Notes: generated from the sequence alone by a model not told the origin. Positions 11,127 to 22,700 are shown, counted from the stretch's first letter. The stretch: DNA of 64,000 nucleotides from Adiantum capillus-veneris (GCA_014529385.2 CM043942.1:107461141-107525140), one strand, 5' to 3'. Translations and numbers: made by a program.

Positions 11127-11792
11127 ATGGAGAAACCTATCATGCAAGAAGTCAAAGTTTTCACAAAATCAGACAGTAATCCATCAACCTTTGAGGTGGT
11201 ACAATGTGAGGAGTTACAACCTTGCCAAAGGGGGGGCTTAGAAGGGGATGAAGAACATGGGAGATTAGTAAAAAATAAAATCATAAAAGGAAACTGTCAG
11301 AAGGGTATCATTCTCTCCAATGGTGTTTTAGTGGGTGGCTCTTCATTCATGGGACAATCTCTTAGCAAGAAAATCCAAGCTTTTGAAGCCCCAATCATCT
11401 TCACATTGGGTTTCACCTCTTCAAATTCAACTTCTCCTCTCTTCACATATACCTTTCATCGGGGGCACCATACCTTCTTAAGTGGAAGAGGACATGAATA
11501 CTTGGTGATGAACGGATGTTTCCAAACCTTCTTCATTTGGTTCTTTGGTTTATGGAGGTCGCACATTGTGATGCTTCTGGTCTTCATCATAGATGAAAAA
11601 CTTGTTGATTGCTACATGTGGATATTTCATCAATCAGTACCAAAATCTATTCTCTTCCAATGTGTTGGAAGCAATAGAAACCTTCGTCTATTTTCTACTT
11701 ATGTGGTAAACTATTTGCAATACCTTCCAATAGCAGCTAGAAGCATGGATCAAGATTTCCTAAATAATGAGGTCATAGAATTTTTGACTTGA
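11127..11792 (+). CDS. unrecognised open frame of element A, continuing in the Gag frame
   Basis: After the TAA at 11,121 the same frame is open again from an ATG at 11,127 for 221 codons. I do not recognise the product. It has a lysine-rich stretch (KNKIIKGNCQKG), a glycine-rich turn (NGVLVGG) and aromatic hydrophobic segments (FQTFFIWFFGLW and IVMLLVFII) that could be membrane-spanning or a buried core. No retroviral protease D-T/S-G, reverse transcriptase or integrase motif is present. It may be the C-terminal half of a long Gag-fused protein cut by a stop codon, or accessory sequence carried by a non-autonomous element. Its length and shared frame argue against chance. Confidence 0.4.
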   Translation: MEKPIMQEVKVFTKSDSNPSTFEVVQCEELQPCQRGGLEGDEEHGRLVKNKIIKGNCQKGIILSNGVLVGGSSFMGQSLSKKIQAFEAPIIFTLGFTSSNSTSPLFTYTFHRGHHTFLSGRGHEYLVMNGCFQTFFIWFFGLWRSHIVMLLVFIIDEKLVDCYMWIFHQSVPKSILFQCVGSNRNLRLFSTYVVNYLQYLPIAARSMDQDFLNNEVIEFLT

Positions 11793-12220
11793 TGAGCCTA
11801 CCCAAGTTGAATGAATTTTACGAGCTACAGTTCAGGAATTTGCTCATACAAGCTCTTGAAGATCATAGCAGATACATCAACTTTACACAGGAGGAAGAGC
11901 AACCAATATTTTATATCACATTCATAGTGATAGATGAAATGATGGACAACAATAAAATCTACGAAATTCTTCAACCGAAATCAATAAGTGATTCCATACC
12001 ATACATCTCTCTTTGGGAAAGATATTTCAAGATCTATGATCCTGGGGGGTTCTTATGGAAACTTTCTCAATGGAGGAGGTTTCCTCACTCACTTCATTAC
12101 ATCATGCTATTGACTTTGAGAACCTTTCATATCACACAAGGTTTTTTAATCATACAACAAAGGTTCTTCAAAGATGAAAGCAGACAAAGACAGACGTTAC
12201 ACAATCTACATGTTGTATGA
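11789..12220 (+). CDS. unrecognised open frame overlapping the previous one
   Basis: Starts at the ATGA overlap (11,789-11,792) with the frame before it and runs 143 codons. No domain is recognised. Features are an acidic patch (TQEEEQP), many aromatic residues and a C-terminus rich in F, R and Q (TQGFLIIQQRFFKDESRQRQ). The stop/start overlap could reflect coupled expression, but a frameshift within one ancestral frame is as likely. It ends 34 bp before the purine tract of element A. Confidence 0.33.
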   Translation: MMSLPKLNEFYELQFRNLLIQALEDHSRYINFTQEEEQPIFYITFIVIDEMMDNNKIYEILQPKSISDSIPYISLWERYFKIYDPGGFLWKLSQWRRFPHSLHYIMLLTLRTFHITQGFLIIQQRFFKDESRQRQTLHNLHVV

Positions 12221-12253
12221 TCGGATAAATGGTACATGAATGTACCATTATCT

Positions 12254-12264
12254 AAGGGGGGAGC
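12254..12264 (+). promoter_or_regulatory. polypurine tract of element A
   Basis: AAGGGGGGAGC directly upstream of the 3' LTR (TG at 12,268), the usual site for plus-strand DNA priming. Confidence 0.65.
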
Positions 12265-12267
12265 TAA

Positions 12268-13874
12268 TGATAGCCCTTTTTTGGCTCTCCATAATTGCCA
12301 TAGTGAGTTACCTCACCCTACCAAAATCACCTAAACACTGTGGCTATTCTTACCTTTTCATTGTACATAGGCGTGTGTGAGTTAGGGGGCTTTTCTCATA
12401 TCTTCTTAAAACCCTCAGCTAGCTAGTCACTGGGCTAGTTGATCCAAAAAAAAACTATAAAAAAGTATATTATGGCCTCTTTGTGTTTAAATATTTCATT
12501 GTATATAGGGCCTAAATATAAGGAATTTTCATAATTATTTTGGTATTTATTTAAATATTTCTACTTAGGTGTGTGTTATTTGTCTATGTATGCTATGTAC
12601 ATTGACTCACCATTACCACAATTTTCTTACCATTTTGCATGCTCTTTATTCCTTATAAAGATATCTTCACACAAGATTCTCTTATTTTTGGTGTGAATCC
12701 ACTCCTAAGAAAAAACCTCAAAAATACTTTCCACCATCAGTCATTGCCTTTCACTAAATTCCTATTTCTTACAGGTATTATTTCTTACCTCTTGTAAATA
12801 AATATACATCAATAAAACAAATGAGAGCCCTCCTCATTTGATTCCCTATATTTTCATATATGTAGTTTTTATATATTTATAGCCCACACTATTCTAGATT
12901 CCATAAATTGTTTATATATACTAGCCTGTCTTTTTTCATCATATCCATGTATTATATTTGTGCATAATCCACAACCATGCACATTTTCAAACCCCTAGGA
13001 ATCAATTATGTGATGCTCTCATGCAAGGAGGGGCTCCCCTTTCGAGCCATATGCAAATTCAACAAAAGGGGGGCCACTAAAGACTTTTTGTGAAGAAAAA
13101 ACAGATCTTTTGGTGGGATTTTTAATATCCATCTCCACTCTGAATTTGAAGCGGTGGTCAAAAGAGAAAATGTGGACCAAGAGCTGAATAATCACCTCAA
13201 ACATTTTGGTGATTTTTGGAGAAACCACCGGTGAGCTAGCATTTTTTGAATGGACCCCAATCTGCCCACTTTTCTCACAAGTAGCCCATAGTCTTCTCTC
13301 ACCTCTTTCCACACTTCTACACACACACACACACTCATTCCTTTCAATCCCTCACTCAAACCTGCACTTTCATGGTTTCTCTCACCTTCTTCACCATTAA
13401 CCTCCCCTCTTACTTCCATAGCTCTCATATGAGCTCTCCATATACATAGACCATCTCTATGTCTCTCTCTATTATCTCCAAAGTACAATTCCATCTTACC
13501 ACTTCTTTATATACATAAAATTCAGCATGTAAACCATGCTTGGCCTCTGCAAATCAAGAGATCTCATCAACCAAATTACCATTTTCATCGCGATAATCAA
13601 CCTTGGTGGAAGTGGCGTAAAGAAGAGAAGACAAAGAAGAAGATCGATAGTCATTTTGACAACCTACACAAGTAAGTCAAAAACTTCTTCAAGCTTCACC
13701 ATCACAAGGATTTTCTCACTTCATTCAACCATCCAAACCATTCTATCCATTCTAAATACATCATTAACCTTCTAGTGATTACTAAGACTAATCACTAACA
13801 TACTAACACAAAATAGCCATTGACCTAACCATAAAAGACACCTCACCTCAAGACATGTGTATAGTAACTCTCTC

Positions 13875-13929
<55 letters not shown>

Positions 13930-14933
13930 TTCTCCTTACTTAAAACTTTACTTTCACCTTATCTACCATCAATAATGCTCTTTTTGAGCCCACATCCATT
14001 ACTCAAGCAGACAAAGAAGGCCCGCAATGTTTTGATATTCGAAAGAATCATAATCCTGATTTGTTATCTTGTAAATTAGGATTTCCAAATAATCTTAATG
14101 AGGGTATCCAACCTATAAATAGGCCCCTCTCCTTCTTGTAAAACAACCTCCAATATCTCACATAGCACCCCAGCACTCTATGCGTGAGGAGAGACTTACG
14201 TGTAGCAACCACTTTGTGAGCTTCACTCTTGGTGTAAGAGAATCTTTTAAGCTACACATTGCAAGTGAGAGAGCGTGAGTTCCACAAATATCAAAACCAC
14301 TATTGTATATGTTCCTCCATCATCAATAAATCGAGGTTTGGTGTATCAAAGGTGTGATTCGAGGTTCAAATCTTCATCCTTCCATTTGTGCAATACGGTT
14401 TGGTGAATTCAAGGTGACTTGTGTATTTTGAGTTTCTATCGGTTGATCTTGTTTTTAAAAAGTGTTTAGTGTGTTTTCATTGCAAATGTTGTGTCCATTA
14501 TAAGAGGGTATTGTGGTGAGAGGTCTCCCCCACCCTAAGACAGTGTGTGTGTGTTTTGGCAATGTTTAGCAATCACTAAGCATTGAGTGAGTTTTGTACA
14601 AGCTCTATGATAGAAACCTAAGGAACCATCTCCACTTGCAAGTCACAAATAAGATATTACGCAAGATCCATTCCTCTCTCTCTTCCCGTTGCTCTAGCTC
14701 TCTCTGGTCGATTTTGAGTGTGTCTTGGTGTGAGGTTGCTTGTGTGTGTTGTGTGGTGCATCTTCTTGGTTGTGCCAAAATCTCTCTTGCGTCCTAGTTC
14801 GCATACCATAACTAGGTGGTGCCCTTTCACTTGTTTGGCTGTGGGTTTATTGTTGTTATTTCTGTGCTTGTGGTTTCCCCAACCCCAATTGAGCAGCACG
14901 GGAGCCGTGAGGGGCCCGCCCCGGACCGCCTCA
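12268..14933 (+). repeat. LTR of element A, 3' copy
   Basis: Begins TGATAGCCC after the purine tract and ends ...CCGCCTCA, directly followed by element B's LTR. Compared with the 5' copy it keeps 28 bp at its start, has a duplicated TATTTCTTAC segment near 12,770, and has a much longer (CT)n run (about 13,868-13,925). TATA box at 14,113-14,122. Confidence 0.8.
13868..13925. repeat. (CT)n microsatellite in the 3' LTR of element A
   Basis: A nearly pure CT dinucleotide run of about 58 bp. The equivalent site in the 5' LTR (about 8,676-8,695) is only about 20 bp, so the run has changed length since the two LTRs were made. Confidence 0.85.
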
Positions 14934-14934
14934 A

Positions 14935-15369
14935 TATCTCTCATGTGTAAATGGCCATGGTGATGGTAGTGTGAGTTTTTACAGGAGTTTTGTGGTGTGC
15001 AATCGAGCCATTGTTGCCTCTCGTGCTATTGTTTCCCCTTCCCCCCCTTCTCCTTCTCCTGCTTTCATGTTTCTCCTCGGTGCCGGTAGTGTGTGCCCCC
15101 TCGGACCGTTGGTTTGTGTGGGAGAGTGAGATTGAGTTGTTGTGTGTGTGTGTGTGTGTAAGGGTGGACATAGGCCACGGCAATAGGTGTGAATCGTGTG
15201 GTGGTTTTGTGGAGTGTGTGAGCAGTGGAAATCGAGCAGACGGTGGTCTCCAAGTGTGAATTGTGTGTCTGAAAGTGTTTTCCGAGAGGATAGGAGTGTT
15301 GTGAATACCCTGAGATATAGAGAGGCCCTTGTGTTTATGCTAGGTGTGTTCCCCCATTCGCCCTCTTCA
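14935..15369 (+). repeat. LTR of element B, 5' copy, second piece
   Basis: Aligns with 19,219-19,652 (both begin TATCTCTC, run through the pyrimidine-rich block and the (GT)n near 15,142). Ends ...CTCTTCA, five bases before the primer-site-like sequence. Confidence 0.8.
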
Positions 15370-15374
15370 TCTTC

Positions 15375-15392
15375 TGGTGCCCCCACTGAGGA
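15375..15392 (+). promoter_or_regulatory. primer-binding-site candidate of element B
   Basis: TGGTGCCCCCACTGAGGA, identical to the 18-mer at 9,723-9,740 in element A and placed just inside the 5' LTR. The tRNA is not identified. Confidence 0.6.
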
Positions 15393-15477
15393 GTGTGTTG
15401 ATGCTCCTAGTTAAATTCAAAGCAGTGATTTTTGTGATGCCAAAGGTGCGGCCTTTGAAGAGCAGGTGCTGCTAGTG

Positions 15478-16368
15478 ATGGCCTGGATGAGATTTCCCAT
15501 TTTCACAGGGGTTGAAGATGCGGAAACTTGGCTTCAAGACTACGGATTGTTCGTGTTGGAAAGTGGTTTATCGAGAGAAGATGGTGCGGTATAGGTGCTC
15601 CCATTCGTGGTTCGTGGTAAAGCAAATCTATGGTTCGATAGCCTTGGTGATGAAAAAAAAGCAGATTGTAAAGCCCTAGAGGCAGCTTTTCGAAGAAGAT
15701 TTGTTATGGATGTGTAGCTGGATGAAGTAAAGCGAAAGCTAGAAACTTTGAAGCAAAGTTTGGAGAGATATTTTCAAGCATTCGAGTGGGAGCTCGAAGC
15801 CCTTTGGGGGAAATTGATCAAGGTAACTGCTATAGAAAATGCCAGTTTTTTGAAATTGTGTAAGTTCATGGATTGCCTCTATGAGGAGGTGTGAGATAAA
15901 GTGGAGGTAGATGGCCCAATGTCATATGAGGAGGCGGTAGCTCTAGTGAGAGGGTGAACCAAGAAGATTTTGAAGAAGCGCGAGGCTAGGCAGGGTTTGC
16001 CAAATGCAGTGATGCCAAAGCAGTGTGATGCGGTGGTAGCCGAGCCAGAGGTGATGCAAAGAGAAGTGCAAGTGCAAGAAGAACCAAGAGTTCTTTGGCT
16101 GCAAAGAGATAGGATAGTTCCTATGCCCAAAATGCCGGCTAGAGAGGTTCCAGTTGTGGAGGAAGTGCAGATGGTTCCAGAGTGGACAAGGAATGTGCTG
16201 CCAAATTCGAGTGAAGCTGTTGAAGCTCCATTAAAGTGCGGTAAAGAGCAAGGAGTGCGGTTTGCAAACGAGGTTGAAGCGGTGAAGCTAGAGGATATTT
16301 CGGAGCTTGAAACCGAAGTGGAGACTCGGTCGAGTGACAGTAGCTCTATGGACGTAGATACGAGTTGA
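15478..16368 (+). pseudogene. Ty3/gypsy-type Gag of element B
   Basis: From the ATG at 15,478 one frame gives a clear Gag domain: FPIFTGVEDAETWLQDYGLF, then VRGKANLWFDSLG and LEAAFRRRF, matching the P.F.G..D...WL..F / L.G.A..WF.SL / F..RF pattern. Four in-frame stops interrupt it (TAG 15,592 and 15,715; TGA 15,892 and 15,955) with no frameshift in nearly 900 bp. Each can be produced by one C-to-T change (CAG to TAG, CGA to TGA). The last 130 codons are rich in Val, Glu and Pro with no zinc knuckle. The protein would have been the structural shell protein; it is not functional as read. Confidence 0.75.
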
Positions 16369-17477
16369 GAGACGGAGGCATCCCAATCCAGGTATGATGA
16401 GTTCGACCTCTTACATGTGAGTGGAGAGGCAGTGAATGTGTGCAAGGAGCAACATGAAGTGCAAGCCGAGGTGCTTAGTAAAGAACGAATGGAGTAGTCT
16501 AGGCCTATAGATGATGGGCAGGTAAAACTGGTGTGCAGTGCCATGCTAATGGCCATGTTGATGAAGATAGCAGTGGAATATGTCATAGTGGTGTTAGGTG
16601 CAAAGTTTTGCTAAAAGGTGTGGATCAGTTGTACCTATGGAAGAGAATGAGGAGGATGTGATAGAGAACGAGTCTCTCTCTTCCTTGGCAGAAATTGAGG
16701 ATGCAGTGGTCAAAGAACATGTGATTGAAGTCGATAAGCAAGTGGTGCCTATTGACCTTGAAGGGCCAGTTGCGAGGAGGAGCTCGACGATGCTGGAATT
16801 GAGTTCATGGCAGGTGAGAAGGGCAAAGCGGAGTCAAAGGTAGAGATGCTTCCTATGAAGTCAATGCCTTCTATGATAAGTGATGCGAATTCCAAGGCGG
16901 TGTCCAAGCTTTGTAAGGAGGTCTGTGAGTGGTGGTTGAAAGGAATGGTGATAAAGGTAGTTGTGCAGTGTGCTGTTGAGCCCATACAAGATCTGCTGGA
17001 TGAGGATCTAGCTTTACATGGATGGGAGGGCGGGTCCGATGTGTTAGGTCTGCTTGATGTGAGTGATGGTACAAGAAAGTCTTTGGATGGTGAGCACGAA
17101 GGTGCTTTATTTGGTGTTCTTGGGAGTGCTTTGTTGCCAGTGGGCAGTTTGCCAAAAAGTGCTTGGAGTGGTAGAAGTGCGTGGATGGCAGTTTGGATAT
17201 GCAGTTGGGTGTGTGCCTTGGTGTGGCACTACGCAAAGTTGTTGCAGGCGGATGGAAGAGATCAATGCAAGGTGTTTGACCCAGGAGGTTGGTGACAGGT
17301 AAAGCACGGGGTTGGGCAACTCTCATGAGACAAAACACCGGGTAGCAAGTGCCAGTTTTGTACATATGTTAGGTGTTTTTGCAGTGTACAGAGAGTCTCT
17401 TTTTGGCATGCATATTTTTAGTGCAATAAAGCCATGTGTGGTTGAACATAAATGTTCAACGAGGGGGTGGGCAATGA
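16369..17477 (+). other. interior of element B, degenerate coding-like sequence, no enzyme domains
   Basis: Downstream of Gag the plus strand has two medium open frames (about 16,598-16,843 and 16,807-17,295) with acidic, Val/Glu-rich and Leu/Trp-rich composition. I recognise no protease, reverse transcriptase, RNase H or integrase motif. This is probably the decayed tail of a Gag-linked protein. A purine tract (GAGGGGGTGGG, 17,461-17,471) ends the interior. Confidence 0.5.
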
Positions 17478-19652
17478 TGGTGCAACCAAATTTTGTTCGA
17501 GCTAGGAGATGGTTAGTGCCAAGTAGAGGCAGCATGTGAGTGCAGTTCAGAAGACTAGGGCAGGTACCAAGGCCCTAGGCAGCCCAAGGATAGCGGAGAT
17601 GTATGTTCAAAGTGGTTTTTTAGGACAAAGATGTACTGCAAAGAGCCAAGGAGGTTGGTGGACTTTTGTGTCCGACATGTGGATTTTATGTTCTAGAATG
17701 TGGTCTTCAGTGTGCTTTCCAAGCCAGTCTAGACGGCTCGTCAAACGGAGCCCCGGTGCTCAAGATATTGCAGTTTAAAGGTAAAGGGTGTAGCAGATTC
17801 CCGACGGACAGGGCATACATGTGTAGTGCTCAAGTTATGGAGCATGCCTGTCTTCTCGGATTGCAAATCGGAGCCTTGGATGGCAAGTTATGGCCACTAG
17901 AAGATTTTTCAGGGGCCGGGTCTGAGCCCACTTGGTTGCATTGAATGGTATGCCATCTGGCGTCTTTTCCGCCTTGCCAAGGCTCTCAGTGAAAGTGTGC
18001 ATCATGTGAAGTCAGCACGAGTCAACGGTACGTCAATCGGATACTCGGTCAACTAGATGCAGCAGGACGAAGACGAAAGGTGATGCCGAGGAAAGTATTG
18101 GCAGATGTTTTTTATCATTTTTGCGGACTCGAATGGCAGTCCTAAGAACCTAAGAAGGCGGCAGGGTTTTTATGCTCTGGGCCCGGCATGGAAAAGAGTT
18201 GGCATAGCTTAGTGGCACGAAGTTCCAACCAAGGAGGAGGATTTGAGGGCCAGGAGAAGGAGGCCATAAAAACATGGTGATTCTAGATTTTTTTTTTTGG
18301 GGGTAGTTTTGGTGACGCCAAGTCCACAGAGCCAAGGGCTGCCACATGGCGCAATAATGAACCCACATGCGGGTGGCAAACAAGAGAATGCGCTGTATAT
18401 ACTGTAGGGAGTGAGACGCTCTTGAGCCATATGAGATGAGTGGGCTCCTTTGAAGATCCTGAGCTATGGTGCGAGCGCCTCAGGCGCTGCGCAGGCGGAG
18501 AGGTGCCGGTTTTGGCGGTAGTAGGCGGGCCGAGTGCGTTCCGCGGCGGATTTAGGCTAGCCAAGAGGCGCGTGCGCGTGCAGGCGGCGAGTTGGTAATG
18601 ACGACGTGGCCAACCCGACTGGGGGCTGTTCCCGCGGCCAAAAGGCCTTACTTTTTAAAGGGCGACTCCCCCACCCAATAGAGACATCACTATTGGTAGG
18701 CTAGGGGAGGAGTCCCACGGCGGGGGAAGGTAGTGAACAGGAGGCAAGCCCGACCGGACAGAGATAAAAGTAAGGCCAAATGGGCCCAAACCAAGGGATG
18801 TCCGGTCAGAGGCAAGATCAAATAAACCAAAGAGCAAAAGAGGACAAAAGGAGTCGGACACAAAGAGGGGAGAAAAAAATTAAAAATCAAGCAGTGCAAC
18901 GCTAAGCCCAAAGAGGGTTAAAATTGAAGCATAAAAAATAAAAAAATTCCAAGGGGTTATAGCAACGTCGCTAATGCCTCCCCCCAAAGTGCAAAAGGGA
19001 GAAAGAGAGCAGATGGAAAAAGGCGGTGCCCCCCTTTCGAAGAGATACCAAAAATGGATGCCATATGGACCAATTAAAGGGCAGTTCCCCAAGTTGAACC
19101 CCCCACCCTATAAAAGTTAAAAATTTGATCAAATTAGGGGCTTCTTCTTAGCTTTTTTGCCTAGTTTTTGTGCCGTTTGGAAGCCTAGACAGAGGAGTGT
19201 GCATGTCAAAGCCCTTTGTATCTCTCTTGTGTAAATGGCCATGGTGATGGCAGTGTGAGTTTGTACAGGTGTTTTGTGGTGTGCAATCGAGCCGTTGTTG
19301 CATCCTGTGATATTGTTTCCCCTTCCCCCCTTCTCCTTCTCCTGCTTTCATCTTTCTCCTCGGTGCCGGCAGTGTGGAAGTGTGTGCCCCCCCGGACCGT
19401 TGGTTTGTGTGAGAGAGTGAGATTGAGTTGTTGTGTGTGTGTAAGGGTGGACACAAGGCACGGCAATAGGTGTGCGTCGTGTGGTGGTTTTGTGGAGTAT
19501 GTGGGAAGTGGAAATCGAGCAGACAGTGGTGTGCTAGTGTGAATTGTGTGTTTGAAGGTGTTTTCCGAGAGGATAGGGGTGTTGTGAATACCCTAAGCTA
19601 TAGAGAGGCCCTTGTGTTTGTGCCGGGTGTGTTACCCCATTCCCCCTCTCCA
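17478..19652 (+). repeat. LTR of element B, 3' copy
   Basis: Complete LTR of about 2.2 kb, starting TGGTGCAACC (or TGATGG three bases earlier) and ending ...CCCCTCTCCA. It includes 18,805-19,218, absent from the 5' copy. Likely TATA box CTATAAAAG at 19,108-19,116 lies within that absent part. Confidence 0.78.
19108..19116 (+). promoter_or_regulatory. TATA box of element B, 3' LTR
   Basis: CTATAAAAG after a C-rich stretch, the best promoter match in this LTR. The interrupted 5' LTR lacks it, so the 5' LTR would not be expected to start transcription normally. Confidence 0.55.
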
Positions 19653-19714
19653 ATGTTTTGGTCATCTGAATTTTGTCAGTTTGCGTATAGTCACAATAGA
19701 AGCTCCATATAATT

Positions 19715-22700
19715 CTACTCCACATTTGATACCATATCTAAACTTTGATCCAAGTGTGGTTGATGTGCACGAGTGAGGCCTTCTTTGGCTTTTAGAGCAT
19801 GCCTTTCTGGAATCTTTATTCTAGAAAATGGTCCTTCTTTGTTGGGTCTCCAGCACCAAACAATTGCATCTTTAGTTTCCCACACTTGTGGGTCCTTATA
19901 GTTGACATCCCAATAACCCTTCCAACAATTACGATAAGCTTGAGTATCTGTCATCCCATTTTTTCTCGCACAAGGTGCCCAATATTGAATCAAGATTTTT
20001 CTGTAGTTTGGTGATGTAGGCTCATTATCAATGTCAGATAAAGCCATTGCAAGCCACACTGGATAGATTTCTGTGTCACTCGGAACAAGCATAAGAAAGT
20101 CACCTTGGTGCACATCGGCCATAGGGTCAAACTCTTCCCTTGGCCTATCTCGTTGAGGCCCACAAAAATGATCGTTCAACTCTTCAAGGCCTAGGAATCT
20201 TTCTGCTCCTTGTTGCAAATTCATTGTAGTGCTTTGTAGGTGAAAATCTTCTTGAGTTTTTGGCCAAAACATTTCATACAAGACTCCCTCTGATATGATT
20301 GCTTTTCCAATCTCTTCAATTACCTTACTCCAATAATCTATCACGGGTCTACAATATCATGGAATGCTTGAACCATTCCCTAAATTTTTCCAAAATTTTA
20401 TATAGTTCTTTAGCCACAAAATGACTTCTTCGTGGGCCTTGACATACTCCTCCATTGGTACTAGAGGTGGATCTCCATGTGGTAACATTGGCTTGCCTTC
20501 TGTGTCTGTTTTCCGAAGGCGAATACTTTTACTCCAACTTGATACACCTACATGTGCCTTATATTATTTCATTGGTGTCTCATCCTGCATAAAGAACATG
20601 AACTGAAGCGGTTTGGAATGTCCAACAAGTATGTCTTGTCCATCACAAAGATAGCCATCACAATATTTCTTGAAATCGAGGATCTTTGTGGGAAAAAATG
20701 GAGCTGGAGATGAAGATGATTTGTTTCGTAATGTATCCATCAAATGTGGCAAAGTATAGGTTTGTGTAACTCTCAACTTCTATGAAAACCTACTAAACAT
20801 GGCGTCTATGTCCTCATGTGTATGCCCAACTATTAAAAATCCTAGCTGGATGGTTTTGAAAACACCCCTTGCAAGCATTGACAAATAGGCAAATAAGTAT
20901 CGATTTTTTTTTCCCCTGCACAATTATCCAATTGTAGCAACAAGTTCTCTGGCAACCTGCGAAATGTTGACCCCAATTCCTCTTCTGCAATTTATGATGG
21001 CTGCACAATGGGCTCTTTTCCATCACTCAAGTTATGGTAGTCCAAAGCATCCCTTGAGTTCAAAGCATGTAGTAGTGAAATATTGCTCCTTGGAAGTCCA
21101 TTTGTTACTAGATCACCAAGAGGATGCTTATCTATCCTCTCTAGGTTATTTAAATAGTAAGCAATTGAGCCAATTGTAAGATTTGGATCAGCTGGCCACA
21201 AACCATTCAAGACAAAGTGTCCGTAATGACCTTCTCCTTGTCCATGAGTGATCATGCCAATCAATGCCACTTGCAGATTATATCCTAAATCCACACCCTT
21301 AGGAACAATGCGTAATCTAGGAATGGCAGTCTTCTTTTGATCCATCTTATCATGGATTATGCATACATATTTCTGTGGTTGAGTTTCTGAATACGTGTGC
21401 CATGCATAATATAGGCTTCTGCAACTCTTTTGTTGTGCCATGTGAACTTCTCTCTCCCTCAAGAGAAGAGCTCTCTCTTCAAGAGAAGGTTTAGCTTCTA
21501 ACCTTGCCTTGATTGAGCTACAAATATTGCACTTAGAGAACTCACTCGTCTTTGTTATTTAGTGACATGTGGGTACTCTTTGTTCCAAATTCTACCAAAA
21601 GAAGATTGGGATAGCTTCTTCTCATAGCCAATTTGGTCAAGTGTCGTGCTGATTTCACATAAAATATCCACTTGTTTGTATGTTGATGGAATCACCAATT
21701 GAGTCTCTCTTGAGCCATCTAGCAGTGTTCTACTTCTATGTGGCATCTTCTCAAAGTTGTTTTCCACAAGATCATTTAGTAGTGCTCTTGCTAAACTAGT
21801 ATGTTGAAGTCCCCTTCTCAATGTACATGTGTTCCCATGTACATATTGGCGCACACCATTTTCAAAGTTCTCCTTGTATCGCTAAAATGATGTCTTTGGT
21901 ATTCCATGTAGCTCATACCATGCTCTACAACAAACAATAGAGCCATTTAGCCTGAATTGGTATCTTGACTTCTCATATTTCTGATAACATATAGAAAGAG
22001 CATCATAAACATAATTAGTGAATGATTTTTGATACTCTCCCCAAAATTGTTGTCGTAACCTTGTCACCATATCAGGATCTGCAAACTGGAAACATTTTTG
22101 TGCATAACAATCAATGCATGATACCCTTTGAATTGATTTGTTTGAAAGGTAAAAAGTAGAACCTGGTGCTACTTTTGATTTTTGAGTCCTATTCATGAAA
22201 GTGTATCGTCTCTTCCTTGACAACTGGACATCATTCCTCCCATCAAGTTTTTTTCCAACATTGTCATAATTGGAGACATCCTCATATGTAGCATGCATGC
22301 CATCAACAGGAACAAAGCGTTGTAATGGGCTCCCATTCAACATTGTTGTCTGCTTGATGGGCCACTTCAGCAAAGTGATGCTACCCACTTCAACCACATC
22401 ATCAATGCTTGCATTTGCTCTTTCAATACCCACACCCACACAATCATGACCAAGTTCCTGAAAGTTGACATAATCATGTGGAAATAGATATAAGATGGTC
22501 CCTTCATTCATGGTTTGCATCATTGTGTCATCTTTCAAAAGGACCCTCTGATTTCTCCAAGACTCTCAAATCACTGCTTCAAATTCTGGGCTTGTCATAG
22601 GTATTGCATATGTAACTAGAGGATCAAAATTATCATGTTCTTCATCACCATTGTAGCTTTCCTGTGGATCAATTAAGTTCCCATTTAATATAAAAGATTT

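Larger units (their letters stand above)
7127..14933 (+). mobile_element. LTR retrotransposon A (gag-only, 2.6-kb LTRs), nested in element B
   Basis: Two direct repeats of about 2.6 kb (7,134-9,718 and 12,268-14,933) flank a 2.5-kb interior holding a primer-site-like sequence, a Gag-type frame, two further open frames and a purine tract. Element B's LTR lies on both sides, which shows the nesting. No enzyme domains are recognised. The left junction is not clean: the 5' LTR lacks 28 bp present in the 3' LTR (12,270-12,297), and 414 bp of element B's LTR are absent at the site. Confidence 0.78.
5784..19652 (+). mobile_element. LTR retrotransposon B (gag-only), split by nested element A
   Basis: Matching terminal segments define it. 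The 3' LTR is 17,478-19,652. The 5' LTR is in two pieces, 5,784-7,126 and 14,935-15,369, separated by element A. The interior (15,370-17,477) has a primer-site-like sequence, one Ty3/gypsy-type Gag and a purine tract, but no protease, reverse transcriptase or integrase, so it is a non-autonomous TR-GAG-like element. I could not find a convincing target duplication (CACGT on the left, ATGTT on the right). Confidence 0.75.

Noticed and set aside
5779-19657. Possible 4-5 bp target duplication for element B (CACGT / ATGTT)
   Set aside because: Only three of four bases can be matched in any alignment of the flanks, which is no better than chance.
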